This document shows positions 1 to 7,703 of a stretch of DNA of 29,409 nt, piece after piece (within the stretch, counting starts at the first letter, position 1; each line of letters begins with the position of its first letter). The translations under genes were made by a program, and so were the position numbers. The notes under the pieces are model-generated. The model ran no database searches and was not told the origin of the DNA. It saw nothing but the letters and a program-made list of their open reading frames with translations. Source of the DNA: an uncultured Verrucomicrobiota bacterium. GTDB lineage: Bacteria > Verrucomicrobiota > Kiritimatiellia > RFP12 > UBA1067. The stretch spans positions 1 through 29,409 of the forward strand of contig CAMOIK010000003.1 of the NCBI GenBank assembly GCA_946615875.1, written 5' to 3'.

Positions 1-3
1 TTC

Positions 4-43
4 TCTATATATGGAGTCGCGGGCGCTCCATATATGGATTTTT
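4..43 (+). terminator. Intrinsic terminator of an upstream plus-strand gene
   Basis: A perfect 10-bp inverted repeat (ATATATGGAG at 7-16, CTCCATATAT at 26-35) is extended outward by a U-G, a C-G and a U-A pair (positions 6/36, 5/37, 4/38). It encloses a 9-base loop and is followed directly by five T at 39-43. A stem followed by a T run on the plus strand is the classic rho-independent arrangement. No T run follows on the minus strand, so it should serve a gene lying left of the window. Confidence 0.75.
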
Positions 44-60
44 GCGTGCGACTATGTGCA

Positions 61-117
61 TTCTGGCATTGAGGGCCGCAAAAATAAATGTTGTTGCCGT
101 GGCCCAAACCGCCAGAA
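61..117. promoter_or_regulatory. Nested inverted repeat abutting the pseudokinase promoter
   Basis: TTCTGGC at 61-67 is the inverse complement of GCCAGAA at 111-117. GGGCC at 73-77 pairs with GGCCC at 101-105, and GCAA at 78-81 with TTGC at 94-97. The two outer arms are separated from the middle arms by five bases on each side, so the structure is symmetric. It ends directly before the extended -10 promoter and lies upstream of the predicted transcript start. A role as a protein-binding site is inference; it could also be chance. Confidence 0.35.
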
Positions 118-130
118 ATATGGTATAATA
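117..130 (+). promoter_or_regulatory. Extended -10 promoter, near-leaderless start
   Basis: AATATGGTATAATA contains an extended -10 element: TG at 121-122, one base, then TATAAT at 124-129. No convincing -35 box lies 16-18 bases upstream. The start codon at 138 begins only eight bases after the hexamer, so transcription should start within about two bases of the ATG, and no Shine-Dalgarno sequence fits in the transcript. The same 14-mer occurs at metG and argS in this window. Confidence 0.75.
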
Positions 131-137
131 CGGGCAT

Positions 138-2333
138 ATGAGCGACAAAGCACTTGACATAGGCGGGGAGTTCGGCGATTATCGCGTCCTCAGGCTGTTG
201 GGAGCCAGCGGCAACGCCGACGTGTATCTCATGCGGTCTGTGACGACGGGCCAGTTGTTCTCGATGAAGATTTTCATGCCGCCCGGCGGCATCACCGAGG
301 AGACTCGCCGTCGCTTCGCGGAAGCCGTCAACGAGGCCATGCAGGTACGCGACCCAAATCTCGTGAGGGTGTACGATTTCGGCGAAGACCCCGAGACGGG
401 GCTTTTCTACCTGGTGATGGACTACATGAGCGGCGGGACGCTAGCCGAACACCTGGCGATGAACGGCCCCATGGGAGTGGTGGATGCTCTGAAGGCAGCC
501 ATCTCCATCGCCCGCACCCTTGACGCCGTCCATTCCGCCGGGCTGCTCCATGGCGGCCTAACGACAGACAACCTCCTTTTCGACGAGGACGGGGCGCTGA
601 AGATTTCAGGGCTGGGGATCGCCAAGGCGTCGCCCGCCCCCGCCGCCACCGGCGCGACGTCCATCAGCGGCGGCATATCCCCATACATGGCGCCGGAGTT
701 TCTGCTGCACGGTTCGGGCGTGGATCGCCGTGCCGACGTGTTCTCGCTCGGCGTCGTCCTGATGGAGATGCTGACGGGCGTGAAGCCGGCGCCGATCCCG
801 ACGATGGTGGAGCTTATAGTCAAGGTGACGAACAACGACCTGCTGCCCGACGTGCGCACCATCCGCCCGGATACGCCCGAGGTTGTCGCAAAGGCGGTGG
901 CCAGGCTTTGCGCGCCAAAGTCGGAGGACCGCCCGCAGACGGCGGGCGAGGCGGCAGACCTGCTCGAAGCCGCGTTCAAGGCGATTGGCGGCGTGGCGGA
1001 CGAGCAGCCGGCCAAGCGCGCCGCCGCCGCGAAGCCGCCCGCCAAGACCCGCATCAAGGTGCAAAGGGCGGCGGCGTTCGCGCCGAACATGACGGCGACT
1101 CTGGAAGAGCGCGGAGAAGAGGGCGGCACGGGCAAGGTCGTGGCGATCATCGCGCTGCTCCTCATAGCGATCGGCGGCGCGGTGGCCGCATTGCTTTTCA
1201 GGATATACCGGGACGTCGACAAGGAGACGCCGCCGCCGGAGCCTGCGGCGCAGACGCAGGAGGACGTGAACGACCCGGCGGTCCGCACCGCCGTCGTGGA
1301 CGGGTATTCGTGGTATTTCACGGTCGAGCATTCCAAGGCGGTGCTGTGGCGTGGGGTGGACGAGCGGCACGGCGCGCCATGCGTCGATCCGCGTCCCGTC
1401 GGACGTATCGAGGTGCCGAAGAAACTGGGCGGCTTCGAGGTCGGGGCCCTTGGCGCGCTCGCGTTCCACGCCTGCCGCGGACTTACGGAGGTGGTCCTGC
1501 CTGAGACTGTCGTGAGCATCGGCAACCGCGCGTTCATCTACTGCGATTCGCTTAGGTCTCTCGCGCTGCCGCCGAAGGTCAAGTCCATCGGCCAGTGGGC
1601 GCTGAACGGCTGTTCAAGTCTGACGACGGTCGATCTGGCCAACTGCGAATCCATTTTTGACGAAGGCGGGCTCTTCGCCTTCTGCCCGTCGTTGGAGCGC
1701 ATCTCCGTCGCGCCGGACAACCCCTCCTACCGCTCGGTCGATGGCGTCCTCTACAGCGCCGACGGACGCCGCCTGCTGGCGCAGCCCGCCACGATGACAT
1801 CTGCGAAGATCGCGCCTGGCGTGGAGGAAATCGGCGCGTATGCGTTCTGCGACAGCGCGGTCAGGCGCATCGAAGTGCCGAAGTCGGTGGTGCGCATCGG
1901 CCCTGGCGCGTTCGAGAACTGCCGCGCCTTGAAAGAACTGGTGTTCGAAGGCGATGCGCCGCAGCTCATCCCTGGCGAGGACGGCGTGTTCAAGCGAGCC
2001 TCCGGTTCGCTCTCGGTGGCCGCGAAGAAGGGCTCGCTGGGTTGGCCGGCGAACGGCGACAGATGGCCGAAGAACGACGGCAGGAAGGTGAGCCTTTCCT
2101 ATGCCGAACCCACGCGAGAGTGGCGCGACACGCACGGCCGCGCCCGCACCGCCACTCTCGTGGGCATCACCGAAGACAGGTCGGTGATATTCCTCTGCAA
2201 TCCGGGCGACGACAAGCCGAAGTCGCTCACCGTCTCGCGGCTCTGCGACGAGGACAGGCGCTTCGTCGCGGAAATCGCCGCGCAGCTGCGCACCTACGCA
2301 AAGAGGGGCGATTCCTACGCGCCAGCGGAGTGA
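138..2333 (+). CDS. Membrane pseudokinase with LRR_5 (BspA-like) repeats and SHD1-like C-terminus
   Basis: The protein has 731 residues. Residues about 14-280 have the fold signature of a Hanks-type Ser/Thr kinase: glycine loop GASGNADV (22-29), the ATP lysine K44 and a PYMAPEF activation-segment end. The catalytic HRD motif reads HGG (138-140) and the DFG motif reads GLG (158-160), so both catalytic aspartates are missing and it is probably a pseudokinase. A proline- and alanine-rich linker leads to one membrane helix (about 334-353). The outer part carries BspA-type LRR_5 repeats (about 415-630, with motifs such as IGNRAF, IGAYAF and IGPGAF). Near the C-terminus, a segment starting TREWRDTHGRARTATLVG and ending SRLCDEDRRFVAEI resembles the SHD1 domain common in PVC bacteria. 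It is the first gene of a three-gene run. A sensor or scaffold role is inferred; the ligand is unknown. Confidence 0.85.
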   Translation: MSDKALDIGGEFGDYRVLRLLGASGNADVYLMRSVTTGQLFSMKIFMPPGGITEETRRRFAEAVNEAMQVRDPNLVRVYDFGEDPETGLFYLVMDYMSGGTLAEHLAMNGPMGVVDALKAAISIARTLDAVHSAGLLHGGLTTDNLLFDEDGALKISGLGIAKASPAPAATGATSISGGISPYMAPEFLLHGSGVDRRADVFSLGVVLMEMLTGVKPAPIPTMVELIVKVTNNDLLPDVRTIRPDTPEVVAKAVARLCAPKSEDRPQTAGEAADLLEAAFKAIGGVADEQPAKRAAAAKPPAKTRIKVQRAAAFAPNMTATLEERGEEGGTGKVVAIIALLLIAIGGAVAALLFRIYRDVDKETPPPEPAAQTQEDVNDPAVRTAVVDGYSWYFTVEHSKAVLWRGVDERHGAPCVDPRPVGRIEVPKKLGGFEVGALGALAFHACRGLTEVVLPETVVSIGNRAFIYCDSLRSLALPPKVKSIGQWALNGCSSLTTVDLANCESIFDEGGLFAFCPSLERISVAPDNPSYRSVDGVLYSADGRRLLAQPATMTSAKIAPGVEEIGAYAFCDSAVRRIEVPKSVVRIGPGAFENCRALKELVFEGDAPQLIPGEDGVFKRASGSLSVAAKKGSLGWPANGDRWPKNDGRKVSLSYAEPTREWRDTHGRARTATLVGITEDRSVIFLCNPGDDKPKSLTVSRLCDEDRRFVAEIAAQLRTYAKRGDSYAPAE

Positions 2334-2353
2334 CGCCGCAAAGCACGACCGCC

Positions 2354-3238
2354 ATGGAGCGTCTCGACAAGCTTCTGCTCTCGCGCCACCCCGACATGAC
2401 CCGCTCGCGCATCGAGGGGTTGATCAAGGCAGGCTTCGTCACCGTCAATGGCGTCATAGTCGATAAGGCCGGGACCAAGGTATGCGGCGACGAGGAGATC
2501 GCGATGGAGATCCCTCCGCCCATACCGGCCATACCGGAGCCGGAGCCAATCCCGCTCTCGGTCGTTTACGAGGACGAGGACATCATCGTGATAGACAAGC
2601 AGCCGGGCCTGGTCGTCCATCCGGCTCCGGGCCATCCCACGGGCACCCTCGTCAATGCGCTCCTCCACCACATCCCCAACCTGCAGGATATCGGCGGACG
2701 TGAAAGGCCGGGCATCGTCCACCGGCTGGACCAGGAGACGTCGGGGCTGCTGATCGTCGCCAAGACCGAGCAGGCCATGACGGCGCTGGGAAAGGCGTTC
2801 GCGTCGCACCAGAACGTGGAGAAGACGTACGTCGCGATATGCCATGGCAGGCCAAGGCTCGATGCCGGGCGCGTCGAATGCATGATCGGCCGCCATCCGG
2901 TGGACCGCAAGCGCCGCGCCATAGTCGAACGCAACGGCAAGCTGGCGATCACGGATTGGCGCGTGGCGGGGTGGGACGGCAAGGTGTCGCGCATAGAGTG
3001 CCGCATCGCGACGGGCCGCACGCACCAGATACGATTGCACATGGCTTCGCTCGGCTGTCCGGTGATCGGCGACAAGATGTATGGCAAGAGCGCTCGCGAC
3101 AAGCAGCTTTCGCCCGTCCCGCAGCGCCAGATGCTCCACGCCTGGCGACTCGCCCTGTGGCACCCGACGCGCAACGTCAAGATGGCGTTCGAGGCGCCAA
3201 TCCCGGCAGACATGACGCCGTATCTTCAAACTTCCTGA
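2354..3238 (+). CDS. rluD: RluD-family 23S rRNA pseudouridine synthase
   Basis: This enzyme isomerises uridine to pseudouridine in large-subunit rRNA. The 294-residue protein has an N-terminal S4 RNA-binding domain (MERLDKLLLSRHPDMTRSRI through VTVNG), then the RluA/RluD catalytic core. The core carries HRLDQETSGLL, whose aspartate is the catalytic residue, and GRTHQIRLHM near the end. The ATG at 2354 was chosen because the S4 domain starts exactly there; the reading frame stays open upstream but overlaps the preceding gene. It follows the pseudokinase gene by 20 bases and has no clear Shine-Dalgarno sequence. Family assignment is secure; RluD rather than RluA or RluC specificity is inferred from the S4 domain and length. 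Confidence 0.93.
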   Translation: MERLDKLLLSRHPDMTRSRIEGLIKAGFVTVNGVIVDKAGTKVCGDEEIAMEIPPPIPAIPEPEPIPLSVVYEDEDIIVIDKQPGLVVHPAPGHPTGTLVNALLHHIPNLQDIGGRERPGIVHRLDQETSGLLIVAKTEQAMTALGKAFASHQNVEKTYVAICHGRPRLDAGRVECMIGRHPVDRKRRAIVERNGKLAITDWRVAGWDGKVSRIECRIATGRTHQIRLHMASLGCPVIGDKMYGKSARDKQLSPVPQRQMLHAWRLALWHPTRNVKMAFEAPIPADMTPYLQTS

Positions 3239-3244
3239 ACCGAC

Positions 3245-6001
3245 ATGAAAAAGACGCTGTCCATCCTCGCCGCCGCCCTCGCATCGTTCACGCTCTGCGC
3301 CGCACCGCTCTCGCTTGGGCGCGAGACGTGGCTCGGCAACCCGTTCTACTGGCGCTTCTCGCCGGACTGCGCCTCGGTCTCCACCAGCGGCACGGAAGAC
3401 CTCCTCGTCTTCGACGGCGAGCGTTCGCGCCGCGTGGAGTTCACGGCGAGGATGCTCCCGCAGGCCAGCGGCACCAACGGCTGGTCGACACTGGGCATCG
3501 CCATCGTGGACGACGCGGACAATTTCTGGCATCTCGCGCTCGTCCAGGCTCCTCCCAAGCCGGACGGCGCGAAGGGTGCGCATTCCTTCGAGCTTGGCGA
3601 AATGCGCCACGGCGTGTGGCCCGCCAACACCTCGGACGGACTCGAAAGGACGCATCTGCGCACGGCCGGAGCGTGGCGATGCGGCGAAGAGTACGAGGCC
3701 ACGCTGACGTTGGACGAGGACGGAATCTCCGGCACGGTGCGCGACGGCACGGGCAAGGTGATATACGAAACCGGCTTCCGCTTCCCGGATAAAGAGAAGG
3801 ACGGCACAGTGCGGGCCGTCGTCTGCGGCCGCCCGGCGCTGCACGCGAACGGCGGCTTCAGAGGTTCCTTCTCACGCACCGCCGCAAAGATTGCCGACCG
3901 CGCCGCTTCGGCGCCGGTGGCGAGCTTCCCGCCCTATTCCGGCGCGGCTTTCGCCGACGGCGTGGCAGAGCGCCCGACGGGCTTCTTCCATGTGTCCAGG
4001 CTCGCCGACGGCCGCTGGTGGGCGATCGACCCGCTCGGACGCGGCGTCGTGATGCTCGGCATCGACCACGTCACCTACGGCGGAATGTGGAGCGAACGCA
4101 CCGGGCGCAGCATCCATTACGAGACGAACAAGGCCAAATTCCGCCGCAAGACCGATTGGGAGGAGGACACGCTCTCAAAGCTGAAATCGTGGGGCTTCAA
4201 CATGCTCGGCACCGGCTGCGACCCCGCGCTGCGCCGAAGAGGCCTGGCGCACTCGCCAAACCTCAGGATGGGCGACATGCTCTGCGGCGAAACGATGCCG
4301 CCGGAATGCTACATCTGCCCGAACGAGCGCCATCCGTGCTCCGCGCTGCCCAACATGTTCCATCCCGACTTCCCGGCATGGTGCGACTACGTGGCGCGCC
4401 GCAAGTGCGCGCCCAGCAGAGACGACCCATGGCTCTTTGGATATTTTCTCGACAACGAACTGGCGTGGTGGGGGCGCGGCGCGCGAGACACCGGCCTCTA
4501 CGACGCCGTCGCCGCCCTCCCGGACGACCATCCCGCAAGACTCGCGCAGAAGCGCTTCCTGCAGAAGCACGGCGCGGAGGAGGCCACGCCTGAACTGAAG
4601 CTCGACTTCCTGCGCTTGGCCGCCGATCGCTACTTCAAGGTGATGACCGCCGCCATCCGCCGCCACGACCCCAACCACATGGTGCTGGGATGCCGCTTCG
4701 CAGGCATCAACGGCGCCCATCCCGTCGTGTGGCAGGCCGCCGGCAAATACTGCGACGTCGTATCCTTCAACTGCTATCCATGGGCTGACCTCGACCGCAA
4801 CGAAGTGCGCATCAAACCAAGCCTCTCGTCGGACAGGATGGCGGTCGCTTTCGAGCGCCAGAGCGAACTCACGGGGAAGCCGATATTCATCACCGAATGG
4901 TCGTTCCCCGCCCTCGACACCGGGCGCCCCTGCTCTTACGGCGCGGGACAGCGCTTCCGCACGCAAGCCGAGCGAACCCGCGCCACCGCGCTGTGCGCGC
5001 GCACCATGCTCTCGCTCAAGTGCCTCGTGGGCTACGACTACTTCATGTGGGTCGACCAGCCCGCGGAGGGAATCAGCGACGCCTTCCCGGAGGATTCCAA
5101 CTACGGCCTGATAAGCGAGACGGGCGAGCCCTACGCCGGCCTCGTGACGATGTTCGCGCGCCTGCACAAAAACGCGGCGGCTTGGCGCCTGGCGGCCCCG
5201 CCCGCACCGAAGACGGTGGCGGCCCCGGTCGGCGCAAACGCCGCAGACATCCTCGCCCGCTGCCCGCCGGGACAGGTGCGGAAGAAGCGCGACCACGGGC
5301 GTTTCACCGTGGGCAACGCCGCCGGACTGGAACTCTTCGCGAAGGAAGGGGGGCGGACGATGCTGGAGGACGTGAGACTGCGCGGCAGGAGCATGGGCAG
5401 TTTCGGCGCAATGCTCTGCGACATGTCGGGCGGCGTAAGACGCTGGAGAGACGCGGCGAAGACGACGGATATCCGCTGGCGCGAAGATGGAGGACGCGGC
5501 TCTCTCGTCGTCACCGCCGCGGGCGGACAGCGCGCTTCGTCGTTCTCGATGACGGTCCGCATAACGCCGCTCGCGGACCGTCCGGCGTTTCTCGCCGAAC
5601 TCCTGCGAGTCGAGAACACCGGCGACGAGCCGATCGAAGTCGTGTCCTTCTACTTCCGGCAATACGCCCCGTATGCGTCGGACGACAAGCCCTTCACCCC
5701 CGTGCCGAACCTCTGGAAGGGTATCGCCCGCGACGCCTGGTTTTCGCCTGACGGCTCCTGCTACTATGGCGGTCTCACCACAGCGCCGTCTTCCGTCCTA
5801 TTCAAGTATTTCATGACGAAGAAAAACGGCGCGCAGCATCCTGACGCGGAGTTCGAACCGCCAGAGCCGCTCGTCATCGCCCCTGGCCGCCGCTACGAGC
5901 CGAACGGCACGGTCTGGATGGTCGCCGTGTGCGGCGACGACGGCAAAGAAGGCTGGCTCGGACACGCCGCCATCGTCGGCGACGGCGTGTCCGGCAGATA
6001 A
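3245..6001 (+). CDS. Exported clan GH-A glycoside hydrolase (agarase / beta-galactosidase-like)
   Basis: The 918-residue protein starts with a signal peptide (MKKTLSILAAALASFTLCAA, cleavage probably near residue 20). An N-terminal beta-rich region (about 21-225) precedes a segment of the form GFFHVSRLADGRWWAIDPLG...GID, which is typical of GH50-agarase-like and related (beta/alpha)8 enzymes. The likely acid/base is E405 (FLDNELAWWG) and the likely nucleophile E551 (FITEWSFP), matching the two-glutamate retaining mechanism of clan GH-A. About 300 further residues form a C-terminal beta-rich region of unknown role. It starts six bases after the pseudouridine synthase and has no clear ribosome binding site. 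The substrate, perhaps a galactose-containing or marine-type polysaccharide, cannot be read from the sequence. Confidence 0.7.
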   Translation: MKKTLSILAAALASFTLCAAPLSLGRETWLGNPFYWRFSPDCASVSTSGTEDLLVFDGERSRRVEFTARMLPQASGTNGWSTLGIAIVDDADNFWHLALVQAPPKPDGAKGAHSFELGEMRHGVWPANTSDGLERTHLRTAGAWRCGEEYEATLTLDEDGISGTVRDGTGKVIYETGFRFPDKEKDGTVRAVVCGRPALHANGGFRGSFSRTAAKIADRAASAPVASFPPYSGAAFADGVAERPTGFFHVSRLADGRWWAIDPLGRGVVMLGIDHVTYGGMWSERTGRSIHYETNKAKFRRKTDWEEDTLSKLKSWGFNMLGTGCDPALRRRGLAHSPNLRMGDMLCGETMPPECYICPNERHPCSALPNMFHPDFPAWCDYVARRKCAPSRDDPWLFGYFLDNELAWWGRGARDTGLYDAVAALPDDHPARLAQKRFLQKHGAEEATPELKLDFLRLAADRYFKVMTAAIRRHDPNHMVLGCRFAGINGAHPVVWQAAGKYCDVVSFNCYPWADLDRNEVRIKPSLSSDRMAVAFERQSELTGKPIFITEWSFPALDTGRPCSYGAGQRFRTQAERTRATALCARTMLSLKCLVGYDYFMWVDQPAEGISDAFPEDSNYGLISETGEPYAGLVTMFARLHKNAAAWRLAAPPAPKTVAAPVGANAADILARCPPGQVRKKRDHGRFTVGNAAGLELFAKEGGRTMLEDVRLRGRSMGSFGAMLCDMSGGVRRWRDAAKTTDIRWREDGGRGSLVVTAAGGQRASSFSMTVRITPLADRPAFLAELLRVENTGDEPIEVVSFYFRQYAPYASDDKPFTPVPNLWKGIARDAWFSPDGSCYYGGLTTAPSSVLFKYFMTKKNGAQHPDAEFEPPEPLVIAPGRRYEPNGTVWMVAVCGDDGKEGWLGHAAIVGDGVSGR

Positions 6002-6011
6002 CCGGGGCGAT

Positions 6012-6024
6012 GGGGCGAGGCCCC
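6012..6024. terminator. Small GC hairpin between convergent genes
   Basis: GGGGC-GAG-GCCCC forms a 5-bp stem with a 3-base loop in the 26-base gap between the convergent glycoside hydrolase and panC genes. No T run follows on either strand, so it is at most a weak bidirectional terminator. Its only support is position and symmetry. Confidence 0.3.
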
Positions 6025-6027
6025 GCC

Positions 6028-6831
6028 TTAGAACACGCGGTTGTCGATGAGGCGGGTCTTTCCGCAGTAGGCGGCGACGAGCACGCACGTGCCAGGCCCG
6101 ATCTTCCGGCGAGGCTCGAGCGTCTCGGCGTCCACGCACTCCACGTAATCGACCTTGAGACCGGCGGCGGAAAGCTCCTTCTCGATGCCTTTCACCGACT
6201 TGGGCGCCTTGAGCGAGCGCGAGATGGCGAGCGCCATCTCCTTCTCCTTGGCGGAAAGATAGGTGTTGCGCGAACTCCTGGCCAGTCCCGACGGTTCGCG
6301 GACGATCGGCGCGACGACGACGTCGAGGTCAAAGTTGAGGTCGCGCACCATCCTGCGGATGATCTGCGCCTGCTGGTAGTCCTTCTGGCCGAAGACCGCG
6401 AAGTCTGGATGGGCGAGATTGAAGAGCTTCGCCACTACGGTGCAGACGCCGCGGAAATGCCCCGGCCTCCTCGCGCCGCAAAGTCCGCGAGAAAGATCCT
6501 CCTCGTTCACGTACACGGAGTGCCGGTCCAGGTACATGTTGGCGGGCGTCGGGAAGAATACGGCGGTCGCGCCGGCGGCGCGGCACTTGGCCAAGTCGGC
6601 CTTCTCGTCTCGCGGATACTTGTCGTAGTCCTCGTTCGGCCCGAACTGCACGGGATTCACGAATACGGAGACCACGATCTCGTCGGCGCCTTTGCGCTTC
6701 GCGGTTTCGATGAGCGACAGATGCCCCTCGTGGAGATAGCCCATCGTGGGGACGAGCGCGATCTTTTTGCCCGCCAGCTTCTGGCGGCGGCAGTAGGTCT
6801 GCAGTTTCTTCGGTTCTCGGAATGTCTTCAT
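6028..6831 (-). CDS. panC: Pantothenate synthetase
   Basis: It joins pantoate and beta-alanine using ATP to make pantothenate, the precursor of coenzyme A. The 267 residues match the usual PanC length. The HIGH-type ATP motif lies in PTMGYLHEGHLSLIETA, followed by VNPVQFGPNEDYDKYPR, the pantoate-binding FGQKDYQQAQIIRRMV segment and the KMSKS-equivalent SGLARSSRNTYLS. The family reading of the last motif is DGLAMSSRN; the D-to-S and M-to-R changes are modest. It is the last gene of the long minus-strand run; its ATG overlaps the nfo stop codon by four bases (ATGA, 6828-6831), which suggests coupled translation. No panB or panD is in the window. Confidence 0.95.
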   Translation of the reverse strand: MKTFREPKKLQTYCRRQKLAGKKIALVPTMGYLHEGHLSLIETAKRKGADEIVVSVFVNPVQFGPNEDYDKYPRDEKADLAKCRAAGATAVFFPTPANMYLDRHSVYVNEEDLSRGLCGARRPGHFRGVCTVVAKLFNLAHPDFAVFGQKDYQQAQIIRRMVRDLNFDLDVVVAPIVREPSGLARSSRNTYLSAKEKEMALAISRSLKAPKSVKGIEKELSAAGLKVDYVECVDAETLEPRRKIGPGTCVLVAAYCGKTRLIDNRVF

Positions 6832-7658
6832 TTCCTCAATCCTTTCAGCAAAGCGATTTCTTCTTTGTAGCCCTGCAGATCGCAGGGCGTTTCAAGATAG
6901 AAGGGGAGGTCGCGCAGAAGCGGATGGTTGATCGCTGCGGCGAGCGCGTCGAGCCCGATCTTCCCCTTGCCGATCTTCGCGTGCCTGTCCTTACGGGCGC
7001 CGCAGACGTTCATCGAGTCGTTCAGGTGGATGGCCTTTAGGCGGTCTAGGCCGATCGTGCGGTCGAATTCCTCCAGCGTCTCGTCCAGTCTGCCGGCGAT
7101 GTCGTAGCCGCCGTCCCACACGTGGCAGGTGTCCAGGCAGACGCCAAGCGGAAGGCCGGCCGCGTCGATTACGGCGCGGATCTCGCCGAAGTCCCTGCCG
7201 ACCTCGCTGCCCTTGCCGGCCATCGTCTCCAGCAGCACGGTGGTGGAGATTTCGCCGCCCATTGCCGCGAAGACGCGGCGGAGCATCGACGCTATCAAGT
7301 CAATGCCAGCGGCCGCGCCCTGTCCTACGTGCGAGCCGGGATGGAAGTTGTAGAGCGCGCCAGGCGTGAGGGAAAGGCGCTTCAGGTCGTCCAGCATCGT
7401 CGCCTCCGCGAAGTCGCGCACGCGCTGTTCCGCCCCGGCGGCGTTGAGAGTGTATGGCGCGTGCGCGAGGATCGGCCCTATGCCGTTCTCCATGGCGTAT
7501 CGCGAGAATGCAGCCACGTCTTCCTTGTCGATGGGCTTGGCCGCCCCGCCGCGCGGATTGCGCGTGAAGAACTGGAATACGTTCGCGCCTATCGAGACGG
7601 CCGTCTGGGCCATGGCCAGATAGCCGCCGCTTGCGGATAGATGGCAACCTATTTTCAT
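6828..7658 (-). CDS. nfo: Endonuclease IV (AP endonuclease)
   Basis: This DNA base-excision repair enzyme cuts the backbone 5' of abasic sites using three zinc ions. The 276-residue protein starts MKIGCHLSASGG, the usual beginning of the family, which fixes the ATG at 7658 although the frame is open further upstream. Metal-ligand segments follow in order: HAPYTLN, NFHPGSHVG, LLETMAGKGSEVG, GVCLDTCHVWDGGYD and IHLNDSMNVCGARKDRHAKIGKG. It lies 44 bases after the D-aminoacylase-family gene and overlaps panC by four bases. Confidence 0.95.
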   Translation of the reverse strand: MKIGCHLSASGGYLAMAQTAVSIGANVFQFFTRNPRGGAAKPIDKEDVAAFSRYAMENGIGPILAHAPYTLNAAGAEQRVRDFAEATMLDDLKRLSLTPGALYNFHPGSHVGQGAAAGIDLIASMLRRVFAAMGGEISTTVLLETMAGKGSEVGRDFGEIRAVIDAAGLPLGVCLDTCHVWDGGYDIAGRLDETLEEFDRTIGLDRLKAIHLNDSMNVCGARKDRHAKIGKGKIGLDALAAAINHPLLRDLPFYLETPCDLQGYKEEIALLKGLRK

Positions 7659-7685
7659 GGTGTGTGCTTGATTGTTCCTGGATGC

Positions 7686-7703
7686 GCGGCGCGCCGGCGC
7701 CGC
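7686..7703 (-). other. Intercistronic GC hairpin before nfo
   Basis: GCGGCG (7686-7691) and CGCCGC (7698-7703) form a 6-bp stem with a 6-base loop, overlapping the end of the D-aminoacylase-family stop codon. No T run follows in the direction of transcription, so it is unlikely to be a terminator. It might be an mRNA-stability or processing element, or chance in GC-rich DNA. Confidence 0.25.

Noticed and set aside
2315..3844. A 509-codon minus-strand frame spanning two plus-strand genes
   Set aside because: It crosses the boundary of the pseudouridine synthase and glycoside hydrolase genes, has no motif, and is rich in Arg and His as expected of an antisense frame.
4175..5662. A 495-codon minus-strand open frame opposite the glycoside hydrolase
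   Set aside because: It has no family motifs, biased Arg/Ala/Val composition and no promoter or ribosome binding site. The opposite strand encodes clear catalytic motifs.
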